Source: Oscillospiraceae bacterium (GTDB lineage: Bacteria > Bacillota > Clostridia > Oscillospirales > Ruminococcaceae). From it: 64,000 nt of DNA. Of the stretch, positions 1 to 7,097 are shown piece after piece; position 1 is the first letter of the stretch, and each line of letters starts with the position of its first letter. A program made the position numbers and the translations under genes. Where the stretch lies: the NCBI GenBank assembly GCA_022766785.1, contig JALEOL010000031.1, positions 1-64,000 of the forward strand, read 5' to 3'. The notes below the pieces were generated by a model. The model saw only the letters and a program-made list of their open reading frames with translations. It had not been told where the DNA came from and did no database searches.

Positions 1-120
1 GATGATAAGCCCGGCGATTATCTGCCCGACCACCTGCGGCGCTTTCAGCTTTTTAGCGATCAGCCCCATGGTTTTTGCCGAAATGAGGATTATCGCGAGA
101 TTTTTAAAACATTCGACCAT
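1..120 (-). CDS. Cation:proton antiporter (CPA2/KefB-like), N-terminal part
   Basis: Only the first 40 codons lie in the window; the gene runs off the left edge. The translation begins MVECFKNLAIIL and continues with a positively charged AKKLKAPQVVGQIIAGL stretch, the typical first-helix and loop pattern of CPA2-type sodium/proton or potassium/proton antiporters. These are integral membrane proteins that exchange monovalent cations for protons. The ATG at 120 is preceded by a GGGGAG ribosome site. A minus-strand sigma-A-like promoter lies at 231-259, and a palindromic element (138-216) occupies the leader between promoter and start. The family call rests on a short segment. Confidence 0.6.
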   Translation of the reverse strand, partial: MVECFKNLAIILISAKTMGLIAKKLKAPQVVGQIIAGLII

Positions 121-137
121 TTCATTTCTCCCCTTTT

Positions 138-216
138 AGAAGCTGTTCACATAGCCCGAAAAGAGCGGATTTTTTCGTTGGAAATACGCCTTTGAGCGGC
201 TATGTGGACAGATTCT
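138..216. repeat. Short palindromic dispersed element, copy 1
   Basis: The ends form an inverted repeat (AGAAGCTGTTCACATAG at the left, CTATGTGGACAG near the right), and the element is the near-exact reverse complement of 6900-6977. It has no coding potential. It lies between the promoter and the start of the antiporter gene, so it would be transcribed as a long hairpin in that leader. Length and terminal inverted repeats suggest a MITE-like element; no transposase is present to identify its parent. Confidence 0.8.
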
Positions 217-230
217 TTTTACCAGATTAT

Positions 231-259
231 ATTATAGCCCATTAATGCGGCTATTTCAA
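231..259 (-). promoter_or_regulatory. Sigma-A-like promoter for the antiporter gene
   Basis: Read on the minus strand, TTGAAA and TATAAT are separated by 17 bp. It faces the gene starting at 120. Confidence 0.6.
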
Positions 260-356
260 GGATAATTGTAAACAATAATTACGCCGCGCCCTTTGTTTTT
301 TTTGACGTTCGGCGGCAAATTGTTCACAAAGTGTGTAATATGTGGGAGAGACAATA

Positions 357-830
357 ATGGAAAAAGAAATACGCCGGCTGTACTCGCCGGCAAAAGGTGA
401 GGTATTCCCGTCAAGCGCGCTTAATTCCGGAGAGATGAGCGAGCGGTTCGCGGAGGGGTTCGCGGTGGGGGCAGGGAGGTTCATGCGGCTGTACTACAGG
501 CTGCTCCCGGCGGTGGAGATATGCTCCCCGGCGGACTGCGCAGTGATATCCGCGGACAGCAGCGGTTTCCGGCTTCGGATGGGGGACGGTCTGGAGCTTA
601 TGGTGCTGCTTTCCGGAGAGCCGGAGTATTTCCTCAGCCCCGGGGATATGGCGCCCGCCGGGGAGCCGGTCTGCCGTATATCACGGGAGGATTTCTGCCG
701 GGGCAGGGCAGGGGCGGTGGTGACGTTCTGCGACAGTGCACGGGTGACGGAGCTGCACGTTTTTCCCGGCGTGAAACGCGCTGGCGCTCTCGCTGCGGAG
801 TACTGCCCTCAGCAGCCGCCGGAATACTGA
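357..830 (+). CDS. EIIA-Glc-like domain protein lacking the active-site histidines
   Basis: A 157-residue protein resembling the glucose-type EIIA domain of the phosphotransferase system: an N-terminal YSPAKGEVFP segment matches the family's PLSGEI-type opening, a central PADCAVIS beta strand follows, and then the DGLELMVLLSG strand. In active EIIA proteins that strand carries the phosphorylated histidine (VHFG-type); here the position is leucine, and the accessory histidine is also absent (DSSGFRLRM). It therefore probably cannot be phosphorylated and may be regulatory or structural. ATG 357 was chosen because GGGAGAG lies six bases upstream; a GTG at 342 is in frame but has no good site. 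It is monocistronic. Confidence 0.6.
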   Translation: MEKEIRRLYSPAKGEVFPSSALNSGEMSERFAEGFAVGAGRFMRLYYRLLPAVEICSPADCAVISADSSGFRLRMGDGLELMVLLSGEPEYFLSPGDMAPAGEPVCRISREDFCRGRAGAVVTFCDSARVTELHVFPGVKRAGALAAEYCPQQPPEY

Positions 831-845
831 CCGCATACGAAAACA

Positions 846-889
846 CCGCACAAATACCGTTTTTCCGGTAGATGTGCGGCGCTGTATTT
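846..889 (+). terminator. Hairpin terminator after the EIIA-like gene
   Basis: CCGCACA with an inner TACCG pairs with CGGTA and TGTGCGG (846-879), followed by a short T-rich tail. It may serve the converging genes on both strands. Confidence 0.5.
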
Positions 890-891
890 TG

Positions 892-1401
892 TCAAAGCTC
901 TTTTGCCATGACCACAAACCCGTCGGGGTCTGTTCTTTTATATGAATAATAATCCTGTAGACTGTCAAAGGTCTTTTCGATTTCAGGCGTGCTGTTTGTC
1001 CAGACCTTGTACTCCTTTGGCGTATAACCGCAGGCAATGTAGAATTTCTCCACATAGCCGCCTGCCGAACCCACCGATACCGCTGACCCGCCGTAATTCT
1101 TTGCGGCTTTTTCAAAGGCGGACAGCAGCTGCCTGCCGTATCCTTGCCGCTTATATTCGTGTTTTACTGCGATACCGTCCAGTACGAATGAGTCGTCGTC
1201 ATGATGCTCCAGCTTTCTGTGCCAGCCGAAAGCGGCTCCGATCACTTCCGAGCCTAGCATTAATGCGATAAACAGCTCCGGAAACACAGCGGCGTATTTC
1301 CGCATTTTTTCGGGGCTGCTTCCGGGAAGATATTCCCCGGCAAGATCATAGAACTGCTTCTCGTTATCGCTGTTCAGCAGTTCAAAACGCACAATGTCCA
1401 T
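892..1401 (-). CDS. GNAT family N-acetyltransferase
   Basis: A 169-residue cytosolic protein with the GNAT fold signature: the DGIAVKHEYKRQGYGRQLL stretch contains the acetyl-CoA pyrophosphate-binding loop (Q/R-x-x-G-x-G), and the later FYIACGYTPKEY segment is the usual motif B region. Such enzymes move the acetyl group of acetyl-CoA to an amine; the substrate cannot be read from the sequence. The ATG at 1401 has a purine-rich GGGGGGG/GGAAGA stretch upstream. It converges on the EIIA-like gene and follows the transglutaminase-like gene's strand, but without shared function. Confidence 0.85.
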   Translation of the reverse strand: MDIVRFELLNSDNEKQFYDLAGEYLPGSSPEKMRKYAAVFPELFIALMLGSEVIGAAFGWHRKLEHHDDDSFVLDGIAVKHEYKRQGYGRQLLSAFEKAAKNYGGSAVSVGSAGGYVEKFYIACGYTPKEYKVWTNSTPEIEKTFDSLQDYYSYKRTDPDGFVVMAKEL

Positions 1402-1422
1402 TCTTCCGTGCCCCCCCTTTTT

Positions 1423-2802
1423 TCAGATACCGAAATAATCCCGGTGCTCCAGCCGTGCCACCCTGTGGTCGCAGGAGAGGATAGTGTTGTCGATGTCAAA
1501 GTATTCCATGTCGTAGCTGCTTTTGAAATAATTGCCCCTGTCATAGGTATTGGAGGAGTTCCACACCGTGTCCACCCAGATCAGCCTGTCGCCTATCTTT
1601 ACAAGGTTCCAGGAGTGGGAGCGCTCGTCGGATATTTTCGTCTGGGGGAAGCACCGGCTGCCGGTGACTACGCTGCCCGACGCGTTGTAGCAGGTTATTC
1701 CCTGCGCCTGGCAGAGAGCGGCGTAAAGGTTCGACCAGCCGAAGCACACCGAACGGTGGTTTTTCAGCACGAATTCAAGCGTTATCTCCTCCTCGGTCAC
1801 TCCGCCGGCGGCAGCGTCCTTGTCGTAGTAGAGGTTCTGGGAGACCCATTCGCACAGCGCTCTCGCCTTCTGATAATCGTCGGTGATGCCTGCGCATATC
1901 TGGTCGGACAGGTCTTTTATCTCACTGAGGATATCTTTTGCGGTCTTCGGGTCGTCGCTGACGGTTATCTGGTGGAGAACTCCCTCGCCGGCAAGCTCCA
2001 TCGGCGCGTCGGCAAACGCCAGGTTGGAAGCCGTGGGGAGCGAGTCCTCGGGAACAGGGACAGCGCCCTGGTCGGTGATCAGGAATACATAGTACATCAC
2101 GGCACCGTTATCCAGCCGCACCATTATAATATAGTATCCCTGTTCCAGTCCGGAAATGTTCAGGCTGCCCCTGAAACTGCTGCCGCTGACGGTCAGGTCT
2201 CTGGAGTATATCGTCGGGCGGTACAGCCTGAGTTCCGTGACCGTGGCTCCGGAATATACCCCGGAGAATTCCACGATGTCGCTCCCGAATTCAAATACGA
2301 TCTGGTGCAGTGGATCGCCGGAGGTCACGAGTATGTTATCCGGGATCTCCTCCGGCTGAACGGAGCTTGTTCCGCTGCCTGACGTGGAGGTTTCGGCGGC
2401 GGTATGGTAAGAAACAGAGGTCACAGCAGATGATCCTGCGGTGGAAGTCCGGGCTGAGGTCGCGGCGGAGCTGGTCTCGCCCGGGGTAATACTGCCCGGC
2501 TGCCCGGAGGAAGTGCTCTGGGCTGCTGTGGTGTTCTCACAGACAGAGGTAGTGCTTTCAATAGCAGCAGACGAAGTAGTGGCTGCGGTAGAAGCCGGGA
2601 TCACAGCAGAGGTCTCCGCCGGGGTATCATCAGTGGTGGCTGTGGGCGGCTCTGCCGTGGAAAATGCGGAGCTTTCCTGCGGCATTACAAAATCCGGAAC
2701 GCTGCTCTGACCGCCTTTTCCGCCGAGCAGTACCGCGGCGGTTATCCCGACCGCGAGCACAGTAAGCGAAGCCGCGCCGAACGCTATATATGATCTTTTC
2801 AC
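1423..2802 (-). CDS. Membrane-anchored transglutaminase-like protein
   Basis: About 459 residues: a short basic start, one hydrophobic anchor (SYIAFGAASLTVLAVGITAAVLL), a roughly 100-residue Ser/Thr-rich linker typical of cell-surface stalks, a beta-rich middle region, and a C-terminal transglutaminase-like domain. The presumed Cys-His-Asp triad is visible as SVCFGWSN, ERSHSWN and WVDTVW. These domains act as cysteine proteases or acyl transferases outside the cell; the substrate is unknown. The GTG at 2802 is preferred because GCAGGTG precedes it; a TTG at 2823 is in frame. The promoter is at 2856-2884. Confidence 0.8.
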   Translation of the reverse strand: MKRSYIAFGAASLTVLAVGITAAVLLGGKGGQSSVPDFVMPQESSAFSTAEPPTATTDDTPAETSAVIPASTAATTSSAAIESTTSVCENTTAAQSTSSGQPGSITPGETSSAATSARTSTAGSSAVTSVSYHTAAETSTSGSGTSSVQPEEIPDNILVTSGDPLHQIVFEFGSDIVEFSGVYSGATVTELRLYRPTIYSRDLTVSGSSFRGSLNISGLEQGYYIIMVRLDNGAVMYYVFLITDQGAVPVPEDSLPTASNLAFADAPMELAGEGVLHQITVSDDPKTAKDILSEIKDLSDQICAGITDDYQKARALCEWVSQNLYYDKDAAAGGVTEEEITLEFVLKNHRSVCFGWSNLYAALCQAQGITCYNASGSVVTGSRCFPQTKISDERSHSWNLVKIGDRLIWVDTVWNSSNTYDRGNYFKSSYDMEYFDIDNTILSCDHRVARLEHRDYFGI

Positions 2803-2855
2803 AATTACACCTGCTTTGTACAATAAGTCGGAGATTTCTCCTCAATTACATCAAC

Positions 2856-2884
2856 ATTGTACAACAAAACAGGTGGTTTGTCAA
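2856..2884 (-). promoter_or_regulatory. Sigma-A promoter for the transglutaminase-like gene
   Basis: TTGACA and TACAAT on the minus strand with 17 bp between them. The -35 box overlaps the stop codon of the DUF4830 gene. Confidence 0.65.
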
Positions 2885-3324
2885 TCTGCCGCCAGTGCCC
2901 CGGTGAAACCGCCTGCCTGGGCGGAGGTGATATCTGCGCCGATAATAACGCCGTTTTCAACCAGAAGGTGCGCGAGCATAGGAACGGGATCGTCGTCGGT
3001 GCGGCTTATCTCGTAGGTGTACTGCCGAACTGAATGCGCCCGGTACCGACGCAGATCGAAGCCCTGCTGCCTTTGTATGTCGTTGTATTCCTCGTAAACC
3101 TCGTCAAAATCCACCGGAATGCGTATTTCCTTTACATCGACCCGGGTGATCCCGGCGTCCCAGCCGAAGCTCTCTATGTAGCTTATGCGCTGCTGCTCGG
3201 TCTCCCCCGGGATACCGCTTTCGCCGCTCCGGATAAGCCGCCACCCCAGCCATATCACTGCCGCCGCCAGCAGGAGAAGTCCCAGCACCAGAGGCAGCCG
3301 GGAGCGTTTTGTATGTTCTTTCAT
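2881..3324 (-). CDS. DUF4830 domain protein, single-pass membrane
   Basis: A 147-residue protein with an N-terminal transmembrane helix (LPLVLGLLLLAAAVIWLGWRL) and an extracytoplasmic domain matching DUF4830 in pattern: ISYIESFGWD, then IRIPVDFDEVYEEYNDIQRQQGFDL, then a tyrosine-rich strand (VRQYTYEISR). The function of this family is unknown. ATG 3324 follows AAGGAGGGC; longer in-frame starts lack a ribosome site. It lies upstream of the transglutaminase-like gene on the same strand, but that gene has its own promoter. Confidence 0.75.
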   Translation of the reverse strand: MKEHTKRSRLPLVLGLLLLAAAVIWLGWRLIRSGESGIPGETEQQRISYIESFGWDAGITRVDVKEIRIPVDFDEVYEEYNDIQRQQGFDLRRYRAHSVRQYTYEISRTDDDPVPMLAHLLVENGVIIGADITSAQAGGFTGALAAD

Positions 3325-3796
3325 ATGCCCTCCTTGACAGACCGCTGTCAGATAAGTATAATATAATTGTGCGGTGAACGGACAGCCCGTGTGATGGTAT
3401 TTATGCACAAAAATTCACCGGTTTTTCTGTACCCATTTATCATCGGCATGTCTCTCGAAACAATATATGTGTATTGTGTGAAAATTATCTCGCAGATTTT
3501 GTGGTGTTATGCACAAAATACAGACAGCTCTTTTAGTACAATCTCCAAAAATTGTGACCGCGCCGGGGCTTGAAGCCGCAAATATGCCGGATTTTTGTGC
3601 AATACCACTAGCAGGAGCGCGGTTTTTTTGCTGTTGTTTTGTAGGTGTTGGTGAATATACATAAACCAGTCAAAAAATATTTGTTGACTTAGGCTCTTTT
3701 ATTTTCCGCCGTATTTTGGTATTATATTAGTAGCGAAAAATGCTAGGGATCCGTGTGGGTTCTGAATTATTTTGTAATATCAGGAGGTCATTTCAA
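3325..3796. other. 472-bp non-coding region upstream of msmK with repeated TGCACAAAA motifs
   Basis: No convincing gene is seen. The 12-mer TTATGCACAAAA occurs at 3401-3412 and again at 3507-3518, and an inverted relative (TTTTTGTGCAATA) is at 3592-3604. An extended -10 element, TGGTATTAT, lies at 3717-3725 with a weak -35 (TTTTAT at 3697); TTGACT at 3684 is too far from it for a standard promoter. The motifs may be operator sites for the sugar ATPase gene downstream. Confidence 0.4.
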
Positions 3797-4939
3797 ATGG
3801 CAAGCTTATCACTCAGAGGCATATACAAGCGTTATCCGGGCGGCGTTGTCGCTGTATCCGATTTCACCATGAATATCAAGGATAAGGAGTTCATCGTACT
3901 CGTTGGTCCTTCCGGCTGCGGTAAGTCCACTACACTCCGTATGATCGCTGGTCTGGAGGAGATCTCCGAGGGCGAGATGTTCATCGGCGACCGTCTTGTA
4001 AACGACGTTGCTCCTAAGGACAGAGATATTGCGATGGTATTCCAGAACTACGCTCTGTATCCTCACATGTCCGTGTTCGACAACATGGCATTCGGTCTGA
4101 AGCTCCGCAAGGTGCCCAAGGACGAGATCAAGAAGCTGGTTGAGGAAGCTGCAAAGATCCTCGATATCTCCCACCTGCTCGACAGAAAGCCGAAGGCTCT
4201 CTCCGGTGGTCAGAGACAGCGTGTAGCGCTCGGTCGTGCGATCGTTCGTGATCCTCAGGTCTTCCTGCTTGACGAGCCGCTTTCCAACCTCGACGCGAAG
4301 CTCCGTGCACAGATGAGAACCGAGCTTTCCAAGCTCCACAAGAAGCTGGGTACTACATTCATCTATGTAACACACGACCAGACAGAGGCTATGACCATGG
4401 GTGACCGTATCGTTGTAATGAAGGACGGTTACATCCAGCAGATCGACTCTCCTATCAACCTCTATGAGAACCCCGTAAACAAGTTTGTTGCAGGCTTCAT
4501 CGGCTCTCCGCAGATGAACTTTATCCCTGCAAAGCTCCTGCTGCTCAACGGCAAGTACACTGTTGAGTTCGGTTCTGAGGACACCAAGACCTCCAGAGGA
4601 CGCAAGTTCTATGTTGAGCTTCCCTCCGCCAAGGCTGACAACGAGGCTCTGAAGTACTATGTTGACAAGGAAGTTATCCTCGGTATCCGTCCTGAGAACA
4701 TTCACGACGAGGAGATGTTCCTCTCCAACGCAAAGACCGGTATCATCGAGGCTTCCGTTGACGTAACCGAAATGCTCGGTGCTGAGACCTTCCTGTACCT
4801 GACCTGCGAGGGCATTCCGCTTACTGCCAGAGTATCTCCGAGATGCACCGCTCGTCCTCAGGATGTTGTTAAGCTTGCTCTTGATCCGAACAAGATTCAC
4901 CTGTTCGACGCTGCTGACGAGCACTCCCTGCTCAACTGA
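3797..4939 (+). CDS. msmK: Sugar ABC transporter ATPase, MsmK/UgpC type
   Basis: A 380-residue ATPase of the CUT1 carbohydrate-import family that powers uptake of oligosaccharides at the inner face of the membrane. Visible motifs in order are Walker [10 protein letters not shown], the Q-loop ([12 protein letters not shown]), signature LSGGQRQR, Walker [15 protein letters not shown] and the switch histidine in VTHDQTEAM, followed by a C-terminal TOBE-like regulatory domain. ATG 3797 has AGGAGG seven bases upstream. No permease or binding-protein gene adjoins it, which fits the known habit of Firmicutes to keep one shared MsmK ATPase for several sugar importers. Codon use is strongly biased, as expected for a highly expressed gene. 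Confidence 0.95.
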   Translation: MASLSLRGIYKRYPGGVVAVSDFTMNIKDKEFIVLVGPSGCGKSTTLRMIAGLEEISEGEMFIGDRLVNDVAPKDRDIAMVFQNYALYPHMSVFDNMAFGLKLRKVPKDEIKKLVEEAAKILDISHLLDRKPKALSGGQRQRVALGRAIVRDPQVFLLDEPLSNLDAKLRAQMRTELSKLHKKLGTTFIYVTHDQTEAMTMGDRIVVMKDGYIQQIDSPINLYENPVNKFVAGFIGSPQMNFIPAKLLLLNGKYTVEFGSEDTKTSRGRKFYVELPSAKADNEALKYYVDKEVILGIRPENIHDEEMFLSNAKTGIIEASVDVTEMLGAETFLYLTCEGIPLTARVSPRCTARPQDVVKLALDPNKIHLFDAADEHSLLN

Positions 4940-4963
4940 TAGCGCGGCATAATACGCTGACTG

Positions 4964-4996
4964 CGGCGCAGCTTTCGGGCTGCGCCGTTTCTGTAT
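4964..4996 (+). terminator. Intrinsic terminator of msmK
   Basis: CGGCGCAGC pairs with GCTGCGCCG around a TTTCGG loop, followed by TTTCTGT. Confidence 0.75.
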
Positions 4997-5027
4997 TCAG
5001 ATCCTTGAAAGGAATCTCGGAGGTACA

Positions 5028-5447
5028 ATGGATAACAAAAAAACGAAATTTGTCTGGCTGACTATAGCAGGATTCCTGTCGGGTATCGGCTGTGGTGTGA
5101 TTCTGAGCGTAGTGGCGGCGGCAACGGAGCTGCAGAAAGCAAATCTTCTGGTTTTCATGATCATCGGCGTGGTGCTTTCCATCGGATTTGGCGTACTTTC
5201 GGCATTCGTGAACCGGGCGGCGCAGAGGTTGGACGTCAACACTCCGGTGAATCAGCTGATTGTGCAGATACTTCCGGTCATGCTGAGTATATGTACGCTG
5301 TTCGCTCTGCCGCTTTTTATTGGAATGAGCATTATCAAAACAAATCTGGGATTTACGGTGCTGCTGTCAGTGACTGTCGGCATAATACTGACGTCGGCGT
5401 TTGCTGCGATGTTCAGGGCGATCGCGTTTCGTAATAAGCGAAAGTGA
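5028..5447 (+). CDS. Small membrane protein, four predicted helices
   Basis: A 139-residue hydrophobic protein with a charged N-terminus (MDNKKTK) and about four transmembrane segments, beginning with WLTIAGFLSGIGCGVILSVV and ending with the basic tail FRNKRK. I do not recognise the family. It is the first gene of a three-gene operon with another small membrane protein and a MoxR ATPase, with 30 bp and then a 4-bp overlap between genes. A GAAAGGAATCTCGGAGG region upstream supplies the ribosome site. Its job is probably linked to MoxR-dependent remodelling, by context only. Confidence 0.7.
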   Translation: MDNKKTKFVWLTIAGFLSGIGCGVILSVVAAATELQKANLLVFMIIGVVLSIGFGVLSAFVNRAAQRLDVNTPVNQLIVQILPVMLSICTLFALPLFIGMSIIKTNLGFTVLLSVTVGIILTSAFAAMFRAIAFRNKRK

Positions 5448-5477
5448 CATACATTCTATGTGAACGAAGGGAGTCGT

Positions 5478-5897
5478 ATGAGGTATTGGAAATATGCCGG
5501 GCTGTGTGCTGGGGGATTCCTTCTTGAAGCGGCGATGAGTGCGGCGCTTGCATACCTGGTGTTCTACATGCTTATTTTCTGCCTGCTTATCACAGTTCCG
5601 GTTTGCATTCTATTAGGTAAGTCGCATATGTTTTTCTCTCGGAAGATACGCAGTGAATTCGGTGTCTGCCCGGTGGTTTACTATGTTGTCGGAATGGGAC
5701 TTCCAGTTCTGGTTTGGGTAGGGGCGGCGGTCATAGGTATCATATTTCCGGAACTTCTGACCGATGGTAAGGTGAATTCCCTGTCAGAGGGGTTTGCAGG
5801 TCTTATAAAGCTTTATGTCTTTCTTGGCGCCGCTCTGAACTCCATGATCACAACGGGAAGTGGAGCGTACTTTATTTATAAGGAGCATGCAACATGA
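5478..5897 (+). CDS. Small membrane protein preceding MoxR
   Basis: A 139-residue protein with about four transmembrane helices, unrelated in obvious sequence to the preceding gene although the same length. The family is not recognised. ATG 5478 is preceded by GAAGGGAG; an in-frame GTG at 5460 lacks a ribosome site. The stop overlaps the MoxR start by four bases (ATGA), so the two are translationally coupled. This suggests the membrane protein is a partner or client of the ATPase. Confidence 0.7.
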   Translation: MRYWKYAGLCAGGFLLEAAMSAALAYLVFYMLIFCLLITVPVCILLGKSHMFFSRKIRSEFGVCPVVYYVVGMGLPVLVWVGAAVIGIIFPELLTDGKVNSLSEGFAGLIKLYVFLGAALNSMITTGSGAYFIYKEHAT

Positions 5898-6808
5898 ATA
5901 ACAAGGTCGAACAGCTTATAAATAACATCGAGCGCGTGATAATTGGCAAGCGCCCGGTAATTGAGCATGTGGTCTGCGCAATGCTCGCCGGGGGGCATGT
6001 GCTGATCGAGGACGTACCCGGGGTAGGTAAGACCCTGCTTGCGGAGACCCTGGCAAAGAGTGTTTCGGGCAGCTTCGGGCGGATCCAGTTCACGCCGGAT
6101 CTCATGCCGTCTGACGTCATGGGCTACACCGCTATTGACATCAATACCGGAAAGAGCGAATACCGCCCGGGTGCTGCGATGTGCAACTTTTTGCTGGCGG
6201 ACGAGATAAACCGTTCCTCACCAAAGGTGCAGTCTGCGCTGCTGGAGGCTATGGAGGAGCTGCAGATCAGCGTTGACGGCAGGACATACAAGCTCCCGTC
6301 GCCGTTCATGACGCTTGCGACCCAGAACCCCATTGAAACTTACGGCACCTATCATCTGCCGGAGGCTCAGCTTGACCGCTTTCTGATGCGCGTTACCGTG
6401 GGCTATCCCGACCGCGCGGCGGAGATGACCATGCTTGACATAATGCCGCAGCGCGTGGAGGTCTCCCCGGTGATGTCGCTGGAGGAGCTTATGCGGCTGC
6501 GTGGGGCGGCGGCTCAGGTGAATGTATCTGAGAAAGTGAAGGCTTATATCCTCTCGCTTGTCGGCTCCACAAGGGGACTTCCGCAGGTGAAGCTCGGCGT
6601 AAGCCCCAGAGGTTCCATTGCGCTGTTCAGGAGCGCTCAGGCAATGGCGCTGATGAACGACCGGGATTACGCAACTCCCGATGACGTGAAGTCGGTCGCG
6701 GCGGCGGTGCTTTCCCACAGGATCATCATGGCGTCCGGGCAGACGGATTTCGCTACGGCTTACGATCTGGTGATCCAGCTGCTCAGATCAGTGCCGGTGC
6801 CGGTCTGA
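5894..6808 (+). CDS. MoxR family AAA+ ATPase
   Basis: A 304-residue AAA+ ATPase of the MoxR group, proposed chaperones that help assemble or activate membrane and secreted proteins. Motifs are Walker A DVPGVGKTLLAE, Walker B LLADEINRSSP, sensor 1 in LATQNPIETYG, the LPEAQLDRF segment typical of MoxR, and a C-terminal lid domain (VKLGVSPRGSIALF). Its start overlaps the preceding membrane gene. MoxR genes are usually followed by a DUF58 gene and often a transglutaminase-like membrane protein; here the operon ends in a terminator instead. A transglutaminase-like protein is encoded 3 kb away on the other strand. Confidence 0.92.
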   Translation: MNNKVEQLINNIERVIIGKRPVIEHVVCAMLAGGHVLIEDVPGVGKTLLAETLAKSVSGSFGRIQFTPDLMPSDVMGYTAIDINTGKSEYRPGAAMCNFLLADEINRSSPKVQSALLEAMEELQISVDGRTYKLPSPFMTLATQNPIETYGTYHLPEAQLDRFLMRVTVGYPDRAAEMTMLDIMPQRVEVSPVMSLEELMRLRGAAAQVNVSEKVKAYILSLVGSTRGLPQVKLGVSPRGSIALFRSAQAMALMNDRDYATPDDVKSVAAAVLSHRIIMASGQTDFATAYDLVIQLLRSVPVPV

Positions 6809-6820
6809 GGTAAATCAACA

Positions 6821-6853
6821 GGGTGCGTAGATACTACGCGCCCGTTTTGTTTT
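6821..6853 (+). terminator. Intrinsic terminator of the MoxR operon
   Basis: GGGTGCGTAG pairs with CTACGCGCCC around ATA, followed by GTTTTGTTTT. Confidence 0.8.
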
Positions 6854-6899
6854 GCAGAGAAAATAAGGCTATTTGTGAGTGGTGCACAGTATTCGGTTA

Positions 6900-6977
6900 A
6901 GAAGCTGTCCACATAGCCGCTCAAAGGCGTATTTCCAGAAAAAAATCCGCTCTTTTCAGACTATGTGGACAGCTTCT
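6900..6977. repeat. Short palindromic dispersed element, copy 2
   Basis: A perfect terminal inverted repeat (AGAAGCTGTCCACATAG and its complement at the right end) encloses two complementary inner blocks. The whole is the reverse complement of 138-216 with a few substitutions. It sits directly upstream of the promoter of the SGNH-hydrolase gene. No coding potential. Confidence 0.85.
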
Positions 6978-7000
6978 AAGAAATCCGGCTGAAATCACTA

Positions 7001-7029
7001 TTGACAAGTTGATTTATTAAGTGTATAAT
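7001..7029 (+). promoter_or_regulatory. Consensus sigma-A promoter
   Basis: TTGACA at 7001, 17 bp, TATAAT at 7024: both hexamers match the consensus. It drives the lipoprotein gene at 7098 with a leader of about 60 bases. Confidence 0.9.
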
Positions 7030-7097
7030 ACCTAATGTAAAGAGTGCATTTAACTTAACCTTATAACCAAAATCACTTAAACCAAAGGAGAAACACA

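Noticed and set aside
3684-3725. TTGACT and TATTAT as one msmK promoter
   Set aside because: The hexamers are 30 bp apart, too far for sigma-A; the extended -10 alone is more plausible.
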